From the NCBI GenBank assembly GCA_045132895.1, contig JBGUTC010000027.1, positions 1 to 23,610 of the forward strand: 23,610 nt of DNA, written 5' to 3'. Origin of the DNA: UMGS755 sp045132895 (GTDB lineage Bacteria; Bacillota; Clostridia; UBA1381; UBA9506). Shown here in pieces: positions 22,426-23,610 of this stretch. The notes under the pieces were generated by a model. It made no database searches, was not told the DNA's origin, and saw nothing but the letters and a program-made list of their open reading frames with translations. The position numbers and the translations under genes were made by a program. The stretch's first letter is position 1, and each line of letters starts with the position of its first letter.

Positions 22426-23136
22426 TTACTTTCGTCCTGTCAGATCCTGCACAATCCGCGAAGCCATTAAAAGACCGGCGGCAGGCGGAACGAAGGATAC
22501 ACTGCCTGGGGTTTGGCGCCTTGCGGTTTCTTCTTCAGGGAGCACCACCGGTTTTAAGGGTGTTTCTTTTGAATAGACAACCGTTAATTTCGGAACGCCT
22601 CGTTTTTTTAATTCTGTCCGCATAACCCGGCAGAGGGGGCAGACAGAAGTATTGTATATATCTTCAATTTCCAGTAACTCAGGGTGGAGTTTATTACCTG
22701 TTCCCATACAGCTGATCACGGGGATGCCTAATGACTGTGCTTTGATAATAATATCAATCTTGGCCGTTACAGTATCAATGGCGTCAACGACGTAATCATA
22801 TTCATTTGTAATAATGTCTTGACATTCGGGCAGATAAAACAACGTATGAATTTTGACACGGCAGTCAGGGTTAATAGAATGAATCCGCTTTTTCATTGCT
22901 TCGGTTTTTAATTGGCCTACCGTTTCGTCCGTCGCAATGGTTTGTCTGTTAATGTTTGATTCTGAAACCGTATCATTATCAACTAATGTAATAGAGCCGA
23001 CACCGGAGCGGGCCAACGCTTCTGCCAACGTGCCGCCTACGCCGCCGATGCCGAAAAGAAGTATCCTGGCGTTTTCGAGACGCTCCATGGCAGGTTTGCC
23101 CAGCAGCATTTGAGAACGTATAAACCGTTGGTTCAA
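22426..23136 (-). CDS. tcdA: tRNA threonylcarbamoyladenosine dehydratase TcdA (ThiF/E1-like)
   Basis: This 236-residue ATP-dependent enzyme cyclises the t6A37 base of tRNAs to ct6A. It has the nucleotide-binding loop GIGGVG (29-34), LVDNDTV (D53, D55), NINRQ (R64), K77, the DAID stretch (D118, D121), the Cys pair C166/C169 (VCPLCRVMR) and the C-terminal GSVSFVPPAAGLLMAS typical of TcdA/YgdL. The start is TTG at 23136 with AAAGG nine bases upstream; no better ATG precedes the conserved RSQMLLG segment. It shares the minus strand with the parC-like gene and is probably co-transcribed with it from the promoter at 23198-23226. Confidence 0.93.
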   Translation of the reverse strand: MNQRFIRSQMLLGKPAMERLENARILLFGIGGVGGTLAEALARSGVGSITLVDNDTVSESNINRQTIATDETVGQLKTEAMKKRIHSINPDCRVKIHTLFYLPECQDIITNEYDYVVDAIDTVTAKIDIIIKAQSLGIPVISCMGTGNKLHPELLEIEDIYNTSVCPLCRVMRTELKKRGVPKLTVVYSKETPLKPVVLPEEETARRQTPGSVSFVPPAAGLLMASRIVQDLTGRK

Positions 23137-23197
23137 GGGAATCTACCTTTCTGTTTTATAAGAGGCTTTGCAGGAATTATGCAAAGACTTCTTTATT

Positions 23198-23226
23198 ATT
23201 GTACCCTTGTTTTAAGTATTTGTCAA
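23198..23226 (-). promoter_or_regulatory. Promoter of tcdA-parC
   Basis: On the minus strand TTGACA (consensus, 23221-23226), a 17-base spacer, and TACAAT (23198-23203), 61 bases upstream of the TTG start. A GCTTTGCAGGAATTATGCAAAG-like short dyad (CTTTGCa/tGCAAAG, 23166-23187) lies between promoter and gene. Confidence 0.85.
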
Positions 23227-23336
23227 ATCGAATTTCAAAAAGTTTGAAAAACGTAGTTTTTTATATGAAAAAATGAGAAAATTAAAGAAAAAAAATGACA
23301 AATTAAAATAATGAGTGATTTTGAATGTTTTCTGAC
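23227..23336 (+). promoter_or_regulatory. AT-rich upstream region of the rRNA promoter (UP-element-like)
   Basis: About 110 bp with long A runs precedes the rRNA promoter, as is usual for ribosomal operons. No gene is seen. Confidence 0.45.
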
Positions 23337-23365
23337 TTGCAAATTGTCTTGAATGGTCGTATAAT
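23337..23365 (+). promoter_or_regulatory. Ribosomal RNA operon promoter
   Basis: TTGCAA (23337-23342), a 17-base spacer, and TATAAT (23360-23365). It is followed by the transcribed leader and 16S rRNA. It is divergent from the tcdA promoter. Confidence 0.88.
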
Positions 23366-23371
23366 AAACAA

Positions 23372-23542
23372 GTCGCTTACGGAGCGGGCAATCGCAAAGG
23401 AAGCGCACCGAACCTTGAAAATTAAACAGAGCAGGCTCTAAATAATTCATTTGAGTAAATTCTGGATAAACAGAAAACATTTAAGTCAGTATTGACTGGC
23501 TAGGAGATTTTAAGTCCGCGAAAGCGGATTTGAGATACAAAC
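23372..23542 (+). other. Pre-16S leader
   Basis: Transcribed spacer between promoter and mature 16S. It contains ACCTTGAAAATTAAACAG (23412-23429), resembling the antitermination/boxA-region sequence of Firmicutes rRNA leaders. A hairpin AGTCA-GTAT-TGACT follows, and then TCCGC-GAAA-GCGGA (23515-23528) near the mature end, likely part of processing. Confidence 0.7.

Positions 23543-23610
<68 letters not shown>

Overview
The window looks like the chromosome of a low-to-mid G+C Firmicute. The 16S start carries the Firmicutes-type GACGAACGCTGG block, and ribosome binding sites are strong AGGAGG-like. The gene set (CitA/CitB-type two-component system, FeoAB, NSS transporter, lipoate-dependent dehydrogenase complex) would fit an anaerobic gut Negativicute such as an Acidaminococcaceae member. 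That placement is an inference and not proven by the sequence.

Region 1 (1-8480, + strand) is one apparent catabolic operon: a DeoR-family repressor (5' end cut by the window), a SorE-like medium-chain dehydrogenase, a SrlD-like short-chain dehydrogenase with an unusual N-terminal domain, and then E2, E3 and a fused alpha/beta E1 of a lipoate/ThDP dehydrogenase complex. It closes with a strong terminator. The layout suggests that polyol- or ketose-type oxidation feeds a carbon-carbon cleavage producing an acyl-CoA; the substrate is unknown.

Region 2 (8480-11460) is AT-rich accessory DNA. It begins with a promoter-to-terminator unit that looks like a small RNA of about 115 nt. Then comes a co-oriented array of small genes (three small membrane proteins, a DUF559 endonuclease, a HAD phosphatase). 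Each is preceded by a copy of a leader of about 60 bp, and several are followed by a conserved tail of about 40 bp. The leader contains two TGTCGAA-like boxes exactly 10 bp apart, just before the Shine-Dalgarno. Two palindrome-ended elements are inserted in the array. One carries the DUF559 gene, whose ribosome site and stop codon come from the element ends; the other is a short gene-less relative.

Region 3 (11460-16680) holds a decayed YitT/DUF2179 fragment, a CPBP intramembrane protease, an NSS sodium symporter with a clear promoter, and a convergent feoA-feoB ferrous iron uptake operon.

Region 4 (16683-20173) holds a CitA/DcuS-type sensor kinase and its CitB/DcuR-type regulator, divergent from a SemiSWEET-like small membrane protein coupled to a degenerate SGNH-hydrolase-like gene. 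The shared intergenic region has a promoter with a dyad in its spacer and a second large inverted repeat beside the opposite promoter. This suggests that the two-component system controls the small operon.

Region 5 (20210-23610) contains a type IIA topoisomerase A subunit of ParC type and tcdA on the minus strand, then a ribosomal RNA promoter, its leader and the first bases of 16S rRNA on the plus strand.
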